The translations under genes and the position numbers were made by a program. Positions 51,648-60,603 of a DNA stretch of 64,000 nucleotides are shown piece after piece. The stretch is taken from the NCBI GenBank assembly GCA_031366005.1, contig JANLZB010000029.1:26206-90205 (forward strand), read 5' to 3'. The stretch comes from JANLUX01 sp031366005. Its GTDB lineage: Bacteria; Bacteroidota; Bacteroidia; AKYH767-A; OLB10. The notes beneath the pieces were generated by a model, which saw only the letters and a program-made list of their open reading frames with translations, searched no databases and had not been told where the DNA came from. Numbering within the stretch: the stretch's first letter is position 1; each line of letters opens with the position of its first letter.

Positions 51648-52466
51648 ATGGACAACTACAACCCCTTACTCTCTCTCGCATTAAAAGCAGCAGTGATTGC
51701 TGGTAAAGAAATTAATAAAGTTTATTCCGGTGAAATCACTGTTGAGTTAAAACAGGATCAGTCGCCACTAACAGAAGCGGATAAACGTTCTCATGATAAA
51801 ATTGTTGAAGTTTTATCTGAATCCATGTTGCCTGTTTTAAGCGAAGAAGGCAAGGCGATTGATTTCACTGAACGCAGCAAATGGAAAATGTTCTGGATGA
51901 TTGATCCTCTTGATGGCACTAAAGAATTTATTAAACGCAATGGAGAATTTACAGTAAACATTGCTTTGATCAGAAATGATGAACCGGTGATGGGTGTAAT
52001 TTATGCTCCTGTAATTGATGTATTGTATTTCGGTTGTGAAGGAACAGGCAGTTATCGTGTGGAGGCGGATGAAGAGCATTTATCACACCTTATCCAATCC
52101 AATCATGTTGCCGATCGTTTTGTAAGTGCATCCAAAAAGCTTCCGTTAAAAAAAGAAGAAAAAAAATTTACTGTTGTTGCAAGCCGTTCTCACATGAGTG
52201 AAGAAACGCAAAAATTTATTGAATCACTTCGCGAAAAACACGGAGAAGTCAACCTGATCTCCAAAGGAAGTTCATTAAAACTTTGTTTAGTCGCAGAAGG
52301 CAGTGCTGATGTTTACCCGCGTTTTGCTCCTACTATGGAATGGGACACAGCGGCAGGACAAGCCATTGCACGTTATGCAGGTTTTAAAGTTTTAAATGTG
52401 CTCGATAAAAATCCGATGCTTTACAACAAAACGGAATTATTGAATCCGTGGTTTATTGTGGAGTGA
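51648..52466 (+). CDS. cysQ: 3'(2'),5'-bisphosphate (PAP) phosphatase
   Basis: 272 residues of the inositol-phosphatase fold. The lithium-sensitive motif is 'DPLDGTKEFIKRNGEFTVNIALI' (about 87-109) with the metal ligands of DPLDGT, 'SEEGKAIDF' upstream and 'MEWDTAAGQAIARYAG' near the C-terminus. It removes the 3'-phosphate from PAP, the by-product of sulfotransferases. Together with CysC/D/N this completes the PAPS cycle. Confidence 0.93.
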   Translation: MDNYNPLLSLALKAAVIAGKEINKVYSGEITVELKQDQSPLTEADKRSHDKIVEVLSESMLPVLSEEGKAIDFTERSKWKMFWMIDPLDGTKEFIKRNGEFTVNIALIRNDEPVMGVIYAPVIDVLYFGCEGTGSYRVEADEEHLSHLIQSNHVADRFVSASKKLPLKKEEKKFTVVASRSHMSEETQKFIESLREKHGEVNLISKGSSLKLCLVAEGSADVYPRFAPTMEWDTAAGQAIARYAGFKVLNVLDKNPMLYNKTELLNPWFIVE

Positions 52467-52514
52467 AAAATCCAATACCGGTTTAAGTATTAATTTTGAT
52501 AAAAACAATGGAAC

Positions 52515-52730
52515 ATGAGAGCTGTCGAATTTAAAACCCGAGTAAAGAAAAATTCATTGCCTATTCCGGATCGCTTGCAAACCGAAATAAATGCTGCAAA
52601 ATCAAAAGATGTGCGTGTAATAGTTTTAATAGATGAAACAGAATCATTAGAAGAAATAGATTTTAAAAATATTGCAAAGGAGCAGTTTTTAAAAGGTTAT
52701 GATGATGTTGACGCTGTTTATGACAACTAA
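52515..52730 (+). CDS. Probable antitoxin of the MazF/PemK pair
   Basis: 71 residues, acidic at the C-terminus ('VLIDETESLEEIDFKNIAKEQFLKGYDDVDAVYDN'). I do not recognise the N-terminal DNA-binding type ('VEFKTRVKKNSLPIPDRLQTEIN'). The stop overlaps the MazF-like start as TAATG, the usual antitoxin-toxin order. The assignment depends mainly on that context. Confidence 0.65.
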   Translation: MRAVEFKTRVKKNSLPIPDRLQTEINAAKSKDVRVIVLIDETESLEEIDFKNIAKEQFLKGYDDVDAVYDN

Positions 52731-53059
52731 TGCAGATGCCTGATTTAAAATTCGGAGATATTGTTTTAATTAAATTCCCTTTTACTGATGGTAAAGGTTT
52801 TAAAAAACGCCCCGCTCTGGTTATAAGAAATTCTGATGATGGAGATATTCTTGTGTGCCGTATCACAGGAAAAAAATATGATACTTCTTTTGATATAGAT
52901 TTAAAAAACTGGAGTCATTACGGATTAAAATTACCATCAGTAATCAGGACTCATAAATTAGTTACATTAGAATCTGATCTAGTAGAAGAAAAATTAGGAG
53001 TTATAAAGACGGTGGATAAAAACTCAGTAAAAGCACTTTTTAAAAAACTTCCAGGATAA
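52730..53059 (+). CDS. PemK/MazF-family endoribonuclease toxin
   Basis: 109 residues with the MazF pattern: 'KFGDIVLIKFPFTDGKGFKKRPALVIRN' (family: G.iv...f....g..kkRPalVl), a central 'ILVCRITGKKYDTSFDID' strand, 'PSVIRTHKLVTLESDLVEEKLGVI' (the T..S/T catalytic region) and a C-terminal helix. MazF toxins cut mRNA at short sequences. Start is ATG 52730, or the second Met at 52736. It follows the cys operon, and both ends of that operon carry a toxin-antitoxin pair. Confidence 0.85.
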   Translation: MQMPDLKFGDIVLIKFPFTDGKGFKKRPALVIRNSDDGDILVCRITGKKYDTSFDIDLKNWSHYGLKLPSVIRTHKLVTLESDLVEEKLGVIKTVDKNSVKALFKKLPG

Positions 53060-53191
53060 AACAAACCACTGCACGGTTCTCCTTCTTCTTATAACATCCA
53101 ATTAAAGAAATAAAAAAAAGGCCTTTGTTCGTTAAAAGTGTGCTGGTGCTTCTAACAAACAGATTAGCATACACACCGACACATTGAAAGG

Positions 53192-54118
53192 TTAAAGAAT
53201 TGTATTTTGCTTGCCAGCCATAACTGAATCACGCTCTGATTTTCTTTCTGTAATTACCGGAAGAAAATTTTCAATTTCCGTATTTAATTCTTCTTCGTTA
53301 TGATGTGTTGCAAGATAGTTATCTGGTAATTGCAACCATGGTTTTCGTTTACCAAAAGGATAAGAACCGAAAATAATTACAGGAGTTCCATAAGCAGCTA
53401 TGTTATGATCGTCAATCAATATCCATTGTTCAGCCCAATCATAAAACCAATGAGCATCTTCTTCATACAATCGCATGCAGGCATGTGATGCCGGGAAACC
53501 TGGTAAGTCGTATTGATGTAATGAAACACCTCTTGCATTATCAAGATTAAAATACCAGTTTAACTTCCAGTCAGGATTTTCTGTACTGATTGTTTGCTTT
53601 GCTTTCCAGTTTGTAAAATACAAACCAGTAGGTGTAGGAGTGCTGCGTTTGCCCATACTTGTTGATCCCCAGCGGACAAGATTACCATATTCGTAAGCTG
53701 CAAACATTTGCGAATAGTATGAAAAGAAAATCAGTTTAGGAATATCTTTTATAAGTATTAAGCTATCCGGAAAAGGGCTATACCTTTTTAAATCTTCAAT
53801 GAATGTATCAGGAACAACCAGCGTATCCACTTTCCAAACATGTTCAAAGTCAACACGGTTCAATGCGAGAATTAATTTCAGGTTTTCAGGGCTAAATTTA
53901 TCTTTCAATTGTGTGATCAGTAAACTGTCAAGAGGAAGATAATGATAAGTGATTGCTGAAAGGATGGAATCATGTTGAATGGTATCAGTCCTTAAGGCTT
54001 CAATAACCGGTTTAATTTCTTTCTCACTTTTTTTATCCTCATTTGTATGTTGATTACATGAAATGGTAAACACACTAACCGCAGTTAAAAAGAAAAAATT
54101 AATTTTTGGAGGGAACAT
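53192..54118 (-). CDS. L,D-transpeptidase lipoprotein
   Basis: 308 residues from ATG 54118 (a TTG six codons upstream also reads through). A lipobox 'VFTISC' near residue 20 marks a lipoprotein. The YkuD domain ends in 'DLPGFPASHACMRLYEEDA', matching the His-x(n)-[ST]-H-[GA]-C-x-R catalytic motif, with 'RWGSTSMGKRSTPTPTGLYF' upstream. It would make 3-3 crosslinks in peptidoglycan or attach proteins to it, in the periplasm. A 52-base spacer separates it from glmS. Confidence 0.85.
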   Translation of the reverse strand: MFPPKINFFFLTAVSVFTISCNQHTNEDKKSEKEIKPVIEALRTDTIQHDSILSAITYHYLPLDSLLITQLKDKFSPENLKLILALNRVDFEHVWKVDTLVVPDTFIEDLKRYSPFPDSLILIKDIPKLIFFSYYSQMFAAYEYGNLVRWGSTSMGKRSTPTPTGLYFTNWKAKQTISTENPDWKLNWYFNLDNARGVSLHQYDLPGFPASHACMRLYEEDAHWFYDWAEQWILIDDHNIAAYGTPVIIFGSYPFGKRKPWLQLPDNYLATHHNEEELNTEIENFLPVITERKSERDSVMAGKQNTIL

Positions 54119-54188
54119 TAAAAAATCAGGAGGCAAACCTAATCAAAACCATTAAGTTCGGTTTTCATTTGGAAGAATTGCAAAACAA

Positions 54189-56024
54189 TTATTCCACAGT
54201 TACACTCTTCGCAAGATTCCTCGGTTGATCAACATTGCAACCACGCATCACAGCAATGTGATAAGAAAGAAGTTGCAACGGAATAACGGAAACCAAAGGC
54301 ACCAGTACATCATCTGTTTCAGGAATTTCAATAACATAGTCAGCAAGTTTTTTAACTTCCACGTCACCTTCAGTTACAATGGCAATGATGGTTCCTTTGC
54401 GTGCTTTAACTTCCTGTATGTTGCTAACTACTTTTTCATAAGATGAATTCTTAGTTGCAATTACAACCACAGGCATGTTCTCATCTATTAAAGCGATTGG
54501 TCCGTGTTTCATCTCAGCAGCAGGATATCCTTCCGCATGGATATATGAAATCTCTTTGAGTTTCAACGCTCCTTCTAATGCAACAGGAAATCCATAACCA
54601 CGTCCTAAGTATAAAAAGTTTTTAGAGTCTTTAAATTTTGCTGCAATCTCTTTTACTTTATCATTTGATTTTAAAGCTGTCTCCACCTTGGCGGGAATCT
54701 TCTCCAGCTCATTTAACAATTGACGGAAACGTGATTCTGTTATAGTTCCTTTTTTATGCGCTATCTGCAATGCAAGCAAAGTCAACACTGTTACCTGGGC
54801 TGTAAATGCTTTGGTAGATGCAACACCAATCTCAGGACCAGCGTGCGTATACGAACCAGCGTGTGTGGCACGTGGAATGGATGATCCAACCACATTGCAA
54901 ATTCCCATCACAGTAACGCCTTTTGATTTCGCTAATTCAACTGCAGCTAAAGTATCTGCCGTTTCCCCTGACTGTGAAATAGCAATCAATACATCATCAT
55001 CATAAAGCACAGGATTGCGGTAACGGAATTCAGAAGCATATTCTACCTCCACAGGAATTCGTGCTAAGTCTTCAATCAAATATTCTGCAACCAAACCAGC
55101 GTGCCACGAAGTTCCGCAGGCAGCAATTAAAAAACGTTTGGCATTAATTAATTTTTTTTCAAACTCGCGTAAGCCACCAAGCTTAAGTGTTCCCAGCTTT
55201 GCATTAAATCTTCCGCGCATACTGTCAGCAATGGAACGTGGCTGCTCATAAATTTCTTTGAGCATGAAATGATCATAACCACCTTTCTCCAACATCTCTA
55301 ACTGTAGTTCCAGTTCCTGCACATAAGGAATCTTTACCTGGTTCTCAATTGTTTTTACTGTGAGCTTACCATTTTCTATAACGGCTACTTCACCATCATT
55401 AAGGTAAGCTACATTCTTGGTGTATTCAACAATAGGAGTTGCATCAGAAGCAACAAAAAATTCGTCCTTGCCAATACCCACCACAATAGGGCTTCCCTTA
55501 CGTGCTGCGATTAATTTATTGGGTTCGTTTCTGCTAAGCACAACAATGGCATAAGCTCCTACAACTTCACCTAATGCTAAACGTACTGCTTCTTCAAGGG
55601 CGACACTACCCTTATTATAAATTGCTTCTATCAGATGTATTAAAACCTCTGTATCAGTATCACTATTAAAAGTATGCCCCTGGTTTATAAGCTCTTTTTT
55701 TATAGGCGCATAATTCTCAATAATACCATTATGGATAATTGCAAAATCATTGCTTTGCGAAAAATGCGGATGCGCATTTCTATCGTTTGGTTCACCATGA
55801 GTAGCCCAACGGGTGTGACCCATTCCAACATTTCCACGTAAGTTTTTGTCCTGCACAAATTCAGCAAGATCGCTTACCTTACCGGCTTTCTTATACACAT
55901 TTAATTCGCCATTTAGCAATGCGACACCGGCACTGTCATAGCCACGGTATTCTAACCGCTGAAGTCCTTTGATAATGATCGGGTAAGCTTCACGTTTACC
56001 GATATAAGCAACAATTCCACACAT
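54189..56024 (-). CDS. glmS: Glutamine--fructose-6-phosphate aminotransferase
   Basis: 611 residues. The glutaminase half begins MCGIVAYIG with nucleophile Cys2 and 'GHTRWATHGEPNDRNAHPH'. Two SIS sugar-isomerase domains follow ('LIAACGTSWHAG', 'ISQSGETADTLAAV', 'VASTKAFTAQ', 'LYLGRGYGFPVALEGALKLKEISYIHAEGYPAAEMKHGPIALI') and the C-terminus ends 'QPRNLAKSVTVE'. It makes glucosamine 6-phosphate for peptidoglycan and other aminosugars. It is 6 bases downstream of the DUF4270 gene, with a divergent block beyond. Confidence 0.97.
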   Translation of the reverse strand: MCGIVAYIGKREAYPIIIKGLQRLEYRGYDSAGVALLNGELNVYKKAGKVSDLAEFVQDKNLRGNVGMGHTRWATHGEPNDRNAHPHFSQSNDFAIIHNGIIENYAPIKKELINQGHTFNSDTDTEVLIHLIEAIYNKGSVALEEAVRLALGEVVGAYAIVVLSRNEPNKLIAARKGSPIVVGIGKDEFFVASDATPIVEYTKNVAYLNDGEVAVIENGKLTVKTIENQVKIPYVQELELQLEMLEKGGYDHFMLKEIYEQPRSIADSMRGRFNAKLGTLKLGGLREFEKKLINAKRFLIAACGTSWHAGLVAEYLIEDLARIPVEVEYASEFRYRNPVLYDDDVLIAISQSGETADTLAAVELAKSKGVTVMGICNVVGSSIPRATHAGSYTHAGPEIGVASTKAFTAQVTVLTLLALQIAHKKGTITESRFRQLLNELEKIPAKVETALKSNDKVKEIAAKFKDSKNFLYLGRGYGFPVALEGALKLKEISYIHAEGYPAAEMKHGPIALIDENMPVVVIATKNSSYEKVVSNIQEVKARKGTIIAIVTEGDVEVKKLADYVIEIPETDDVLVPLVSVIPLQLLSYHIAVMRGCNVDQPRNLAKSVTVE

Positions 56025-56030
56025 GATTAT

Positions 56031-57314
56031 TTAGTTGTTTTGTTGTGTGTAAGTAATATTAATTTTCATGGATGAACCTCCGTTTAAAATTGTACGTCTT
56101 GCATTGGAAGTACTTCCTCCTGCAACAATATACAATCCATAATCTTTTACGTTGCCATTTAAAATTCGTTGCAAATGACGTGTTAAATTTAATTTATACT
56201 GTTTATCAGTTGAACTATAGGTTCCGCCAAGTTCAAAAAAATCAATAGTAAACACTTCTTTGCCCGCAGAGTCAGAGGCAACCAACAAAAGATTTTCGTG
56301 GGGTTTAAACAATCCACCATCTGAGCCATCTTTAATTGTTAAAATTAAATCGGCACGGTTGATAGATACTTTTTTATAATTAAAAACCTGGTTCCAGTCA
56401 GGCAACTTAATCTTTGTTTTTAAACCACCCAACGATTGTACATACACCGTATCATGATTCATGGTTGGATAAATGGGATTACAGACTTGAGGAGAAACTC
56501 CATATGAATTACAATACTCATGTTTGAATCTAAGTGATCTTACAGAGTTACCATTGATCTCCAGTTCAAAAGTTTTGGCTACTGTATCATGATAATAAAT
56601 CACCATTCGATGGAAGGCTGAAGAAGCAGCACAGCTTACGATACTTCCGCTTCCATCCGAGCTGTCAACAACGTAAATACCCTGAAAATAATTTTTATAG
56701 AAATCCTCACCATTATGTAAGGATAAGTCCCGCATGAATTCCCTTCCAACTGCTGTATCTAATGGTATTCGCAAATGCGGAGCTTTATTTATTCCATTAA
56801 TGTTCACACTGTCATTAACTCTTGGAATGATATCCACATGACCTAACATTCTTAAAAGAATAAAGTCTTCAGTAGAATAATGTACAGTGTCTTTTAACTC
56901 CTGATTTACCTGATAAACACTTATGTGATGCACACTATTGGTATCACCATAAATTCCATCTTTAATATAACCCAACGTAAGGAAAACAGAATCAGGAGTG
57001 GTGCTCCCATTAAATGTATTTGATAAAACAGTGCTGCTAAGTCGTACTTGTGCATAAAAAAATGCAGCAGTTATACCGGTTTCATTGTCATTAATAATAC
57101 CCAAAAATAAAGGAGAACCTTTGCTGCTGCTTATCAGTGAATCTTCTTTCACCGTATAAGTTGTTAAACCATCAATATCTGTATTAATAACACCGGGTTG
57201 ATCACCTGTTGGCTGCACACCCAATCCTACTTCATCGGGTTCATTGCATGAAATTGATAAAACACCAATAAAAATAACCCATAACAAAAGAAAATTTTTT
57301 CGCACTTGCACCAT
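56031..57314 (-). CDS. DUF4270-type lipoprotein
   Basis: 427 residues from ATG 57314 (the frame continues upstream to 57356 without a better start). The lipoprotein signal is 'FLLLWVIFIGVLSISCNEPDEVG'. The body is all-beta ('DSLISSSKGSPLFLGIINDNETGITAAFFYAQVRLSS', 'NVKDYGLYIVAGGSTSNARRTILNGGSSMKINITYT'), as in the Bacteroidota DUF4270 family. It sits between glmS and the GT5-like gene, an arrangement I recall from other Bacteroidota. It probably faces the periplasm or the outer membrane. Its function is unknown. Confidence 0.75.
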   Translation of the reverse strand: MVQVRKNFLLLWVIFIGVLSISCNEPDEVGLGVQPTGDQPGVINTDIDGLTTYTVKEDSLISSSKGSPLFLGIINDNETGITAAFFYAQVRLSSTVLSNTFNGSTTPDSVFLTLGYIKDGIYGDTNSVHHISVYQVNQELKDTVHYSTEDFILLRMLGHVDIIPRVNDSVNINGINKAPHLRIPLDTAVGREFMRDLSLHNGEDFYKNYFQGIYVVDSSDGSGSIVSCAASSAFHRMVIYYHDTVAKTFELEINGNSVRSLRFKHEYCNSYGVSPQVCNPIYPTMNHDTVYVQSLGGLKTKIKLPDWNQVFNYKKVSINRADLILTIKDGSDGGLFKPHENLLLVASDSAGKEVFTIDFFELGGTYSSTDKQYKLNLTRHLQRILNGNVKDYGLYIVAGGSTSNARRTILNGGSSMKINITYTQQNN

Positions 57315-57378
57315 GGCGCGAAGGTACATATATTTAAAGGTTATGAAAACGCACAACAGCGTTCGGATTCAAGAGTGC

Positions 57379-58206
57379 TTAATCAACTAAAACAGCATCT
57401 TCAAGTAACACCTCATCATAAAAGTTATCATACGCATCAATGTACTCCTCAGGCGCCTGATAATTTAAAACCGGTTTACTTAATTTTTTAAGCTCTTTAG
57501 TCAATAAAGGATTCAAAGTAGGAGTGCCTACAACTACTGCGTCAGCAAATTTCATAGCGGTTGTAGAAATGCCAACAAAATCAGGACTCTTAAGATCTTT
57601 AATTTCATCTTTTCCTAAGCCATCCATTGCCATTTTTTTCCAGTAATCAGCATGAAATGATTCTTTGAACTCATCATTATACAATGAATAAACCACCTTG
57701 GAATTATGAAACATTGGATCATCCTTGTAACTTGTTTTCACAAAAAGAGGAATAAGACTTGTCATCCAGCCATGGCAATGAATAATATCAGGAGCCCAGC
57801 CTAATTTTTTAACTGTCTCCAATACTCCACGACAGAAGAAAATAGTACGGTCATCATTATCCTTAAAGAAGTTTTCATCATCATCATGATAAACATTTTT
57901 ACGTTGAAAATATTCTTCATTATCTATAAAGTAAACCTGCATGCGGGCTGCCTGAATAGAAGCTACTTTAATAATCAGTGGATGGTCACTATCGTTGATA
58001 ATCAGGTTCATACCACTAAGACGAATCACTTCGTGCAACTGATGCCTTCTCTCATTAATATTACCAAAACGGGGCATGAAAGTTCTGATTTCTTTTCCAC
58101 GTTCCTGAATGCCCTGCGGCAGATACCGGGCTATTGTACTTTGCTCATTAGGTTCGAGATAAGGGATAATTTCACTTGAAATAAACAACACACGGGCTTT
58201 TCTCAT
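57379..58206 (-). CDS. Glycogen/starch-synthase-like (GT5 N-domain) protein
   Basis: 275 residues from ATG 58206 (a GTG at 58218 is also in frame). The sequence 'RVLFISSEIIPYLEPNEQSTIARYLPQGIQERGKEIRTFMPRFGNINERRHQLHEV' is the GT5 N-terminal domain, as is 'PDIIHCHGWMTSLIPLFVKTSYK'. The KxGGL glucosyl-donor motif is absent and there is no C-terminal Rossmann domain, so it is only the first half of a glycogen synthase. A catalytic role is therefore doubtful. It is the first gene of the minus-strand block GT5-DUF4270-glmS. Confidence 0.75.
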   Translation of the reverse strand: MRKARVLFISSEIIPYLEPNEQSTIARYLPQGIQERGKEIRTFMPRFGNINERRHQLHEVIRLSGMNLIINDSDHPLIIKVASIQAARMQVYFIDNEEYFQRKNVYHDDDENFFKDNDDRTIFFCRGVLETVKKLGWAPDIIHCHGWMTSLIPLFVKTSYKDDPMFHNSKVVYSLYNDEFKESFHADYWKKMAMDGLGKDEIKDLKSPDFVGISTTAMKFADAVVVGTPTLNPLLTKELKKLSKPVLNYQAPEEYIDAYDNFYDEVLLEDAVLVD

Positions 58207-58238
58207 AGCTTTCTTCACAGTTAATTAATATTTGATTG

Positions 58239-58269
58239 CAAAGGTACGCAATATGATAGAACTATGCAA
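58239..58269 (-). promoter_or_regulatory. Bacteroidota-type promoter for the GT5-DUF4270-glmS block
   Basis: On the minus strand, TTG (58269-58267), 20 bases, then TACCTTTG (58246-58239). This is the same arrangement as the promoter at 34833. The predicted start site falls near 58232, about 26 bases before ATG 58206. Confidence 0.65.
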
Positions 58270-58367
58270 TGATACTTCCAAGTGCAAGACGATAATTAAG
58301 TGATTTAATGATGCTAATTACTCAGTATCAGGTTATTTTTTATCATTGTCAGGCTAATTAATATGAC

Positions 58368-59219
58368 GTGTTTCTTGTAGTTTGCAACACTATTGACCAG
58401 CTCCGGCAGCATCTTTCTATGGAACACACCATGGGCAGATCAATTGGATTTGTGCCCACCATGGGAGCCCTGCACCAAGGTCATATTTCATTAGTGGAGA
58501 GAGCCCTGGACGAAACATCCATTGTGGTGAGCAGTATTTTTGTTAATCCAACCCAGTTTAATGATCCAAAAGATTTAGAACGATACCCAAGAACTCCTGA
58601 AAAAGATCTAAAATTACTGGAGGAGGCGGGTTGTCATTATGTTTTTATGCCGGAGGCAAAAGAAATTTATCCGGATAACGATGTGTTTCCGGATCTCAAT
58701 TTTGGTAATCTTGATAAAGTAATGGAAGGAGCGTATCGCCCTGGACATTTTAAGGGAGTAGCCACTGTTGTGGATAAGCTTTTTAGAATCGTAGAACCTC
58801 ATTGTGCTTATTTCGGAGAAAAAGATTTTCAGCAATTAACCATTATAAGGTTTTTGGTTCAAAAATTAAATCACAGGATAAAAATTGTTGGTTGCCCTAC
58901 TTTAAGAGAACCTGATGGTTTGGCAATGAGTTCACGCAATCAACTGCTAACAACTGAGCAAAGAAATGATGCTCCTGTTATTTATAGAGCTTTAAAAGAA
59001 TCCACTTACTGGATAAATGAATTTCCTATTGAAGAAGTCAAGAAAAAAGTAATTGACCTTATTAATGCAAGTCCTTTTTTAAAAGTGCAGTACTTTGAGA
59101 TTGTTAATTCGGTTTCACTTGAAAATGTGCTTTTGTATAATGAAAGCCAGCCCACAAGAGGATGCATTGCAGTTTTAACAGATGGCCCGCGATTGATTGA
59201 TAATATCGCCTACTCATAA
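58368..59219 (+). CDS. panC: Pantothenate synthetase
   Basis: 283 residues from GTG 58368 (an ATG at 58363 is out of frame). The HIGH-type motif is 'FVPTMGALHQGHISLVERA' and the KMSKS-like segment 'AMSSRN'. 'FVNPTQFNDPKDLERYPRT', 'GHFKGVATVVDKLF' and 'GEKDFQQLTIIR' are family hallmarks. It joins pantoate and beta-alanine with ATP. panD follows, and they share this region with glmS divergently. Confidence 0.94.
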   Translation: MFLVVCNTIDQLRQHLSMEHTMGRSIGFVPTMGALHQGHISLVERALDETSIVVSSIFVNPTQFNDPKDLERYPRTPEKDLKLLEEAGCHYVFMPEAKEIYPDNDVFPDLNFGNLDKVMEGAYRPGHFKGVATVVDKLFRIVEPHCAYFGEKDFQQLTIIRFLVQKLNHRIKIVGCPTLREPDGLAMSSRNQLLTTEQRNDAPVIYRALKESTYWINEFPIEEVKKKVIDLINASPFLKVQYFEIVNSVSLENVLLYNESQPTRGCIAVLTDGPRLIDNIAYS

Positions 59220-59250
59220 CTTCCTTTTGTTAAGATTAACTTTGCCTTCT

Positions 59251-59604
59251 ATGCATATTGAGATATTGAAATCAAAAATTCACCGTGTTAGTGTTACCGA
59301 AGCACAACTGCATTATGTGGGCAGCATAACCATTGATGAGGATTTAATGGATGCAGCCAATCTTATCGAAAATGAAAAAGTCCAGGTGTTAAATGTGAAT
59401 AATGGTGAAAGGCTTGAAACGTATGTAATAAAAGGTGAACGCAACAGTGGAACGATTTGTATTAATGGTCCTGCAGCAAGAAAAATGCTGGTAGGTGATG
59501 TTGTGATTATTATCTCTTTTGCAAGTATGGAGTTTGAAACAGCCAAAAAATTTCAACCTGCAGTTATTTTTCCTAATGACCAAAACCGGATTATCAAATC
59601 ATAA
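59251..59604 (+). CDS. panD: Aspartate 1-decarboxylase (pyruvoyl)
   Basis: 117 residues from ATG 59251. The self-cleavage site is Gly24-Ser25 in 'HYVGSITID', which gives the pyruvoyl cofactor, and 'NGERLETYVIKG' and 'NGPAARKMLVGDVVIIISFA' complete the fold. It makes beta-alanine for the PanC reaction. 31 bases after panC, 3 bases before the YbhN-like gene. Confidence 0.95.
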   Translation: MHIEILKSKIHRVSVTEAQLHYVGSITIDEDLMDAANLIENEKVQVLNVNNGERLETYVIKGERNSGTICINGPAARKMLVGDVVIIISFASMEFETAKKFQPAVIFPNDQNRIIKS

Positions 59605-59607
59605 ATT

Positions 59608-60603
59608 TTGAAAAAAAAGCTGCTTACCATTTTAAAATATCTTGCTTTTCTGGGAGTTGGTATCGGACTACTGTTATGGACTTTCAGGAAACAATCGCTC
59701 TCATTTCAAGAAATTATTGACCAGATATTTGCAGTTGACTTACGATGGTTATCCTTATCACTCCTGCTTTCAATATTTGCATTGTTCAGCAGAGCATACA
59801 GATGGAATCTTCTGATTCATCCTTTAGGTTATCGTCCAAAACTGATGAATGCTTTTCATTCATTAATGATAGGATACTTCGCTAACCTGGCAATACCACG
59901 CATCGGAGAAATAAGCCGTTGTGCTGCATTAAACAAAGCAGAAAATGTTCCTTTTGACAAACTCATCGGCACAGTAATTATTGAACGTGTTTCGGATGTA
60001 ATAATGTTACTGGTTTCTATTTTATTGGTTTTATCAATAGAATATAACCGATTAGGCAGTTTTTTTAATGACCAGTTTTTTTCTCCGGCAATTGATACAC
60101 TTCATCATTCAACATTACTATTAACTATCGTAGTATTAAGCATCATTGTGCTTATTCTTTTATTGATCCGGTATTATAAAAAGAATAAAGAATCTGCTTT
60201 GGTAAAAAAAATAAACAAACTCACTTCCGGTATCGTTACTGGTTTAAAAACCATTATCACCATGAAAAGCCGTGGCGAATTTTTATTTCACACACTTTTT
60301 ATCTGGCTGATGTATTTCTTAATGACTTACACTTCTTTTTTTGCATTAACATCCACTTCCATTCTTGATGCAAAAGCAGGATTACTGATAATGGTTATTG
60401 GCGGTATTGCAATGTCAGCACCGGTGCAAGGTGGTATCGGCACTTATCATTTTTTAGTTTCACAGGCGTTATTGTTATTTGGCATCGCAAATGGAATAGT
60501 GTTTGCCACAATGGTGCATACATGGCAAATTATTATAAGTGTTGTATTAGGATTAACGGGATGGTTAATAATCTTTGTGTTTCCTAAAAAGAAATCAGTA
60601 TGA
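59608..60603 (+). CDS. YbhN/UPF0104-type (LPG synthase TM) membrane protein
   Basis: 331 residues from TTG 59608, with about eight membrane helices. 'RAYRWNLLIHPLGYRPKLMNAFHSLMIGYFANLAIPRIGEISRCAALNK' carries the conserved GEI.R motif and 'GGIAMSAPVQGGIGTYHF' the conserved P...GG.G..E/H site of this family. Members flip or synthesise lysylphosphatidylglycerol. A membrane-lipid role is likely but the substrate is unknown. It overlaps rfaE2 by 4 bases. Confidence 0.82.
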   Translation: MKKKLLTILKYLAFLGVGIGLLLWTFRKQSLSFQEIIDQIFAVDLRWLSLSLLLSIFALFSRAYRWNLLIHPLGYRPKLMNAFHSLMIGYFANLAIPRIGEISRCAALNKAENVPFDKLIGTVIIERVSDVIMLLVSILLVLSIEYNRLGSFFNDQFFSPAIDTLHHSTLLLTIVVLSIIVLILLLIRYYKKNKESALVKKINKLTSGIVTGLKTIITMKSRGEFLFHTLFIWLMYFLMTYTSFFALTSTSILDAKAGLLIMVIGGIAMSAPVQGGIGTYHFLVSQALLLFGIANGIVFATMVHTWQIIISVVLGLTGWLIIFVFPKKKSV

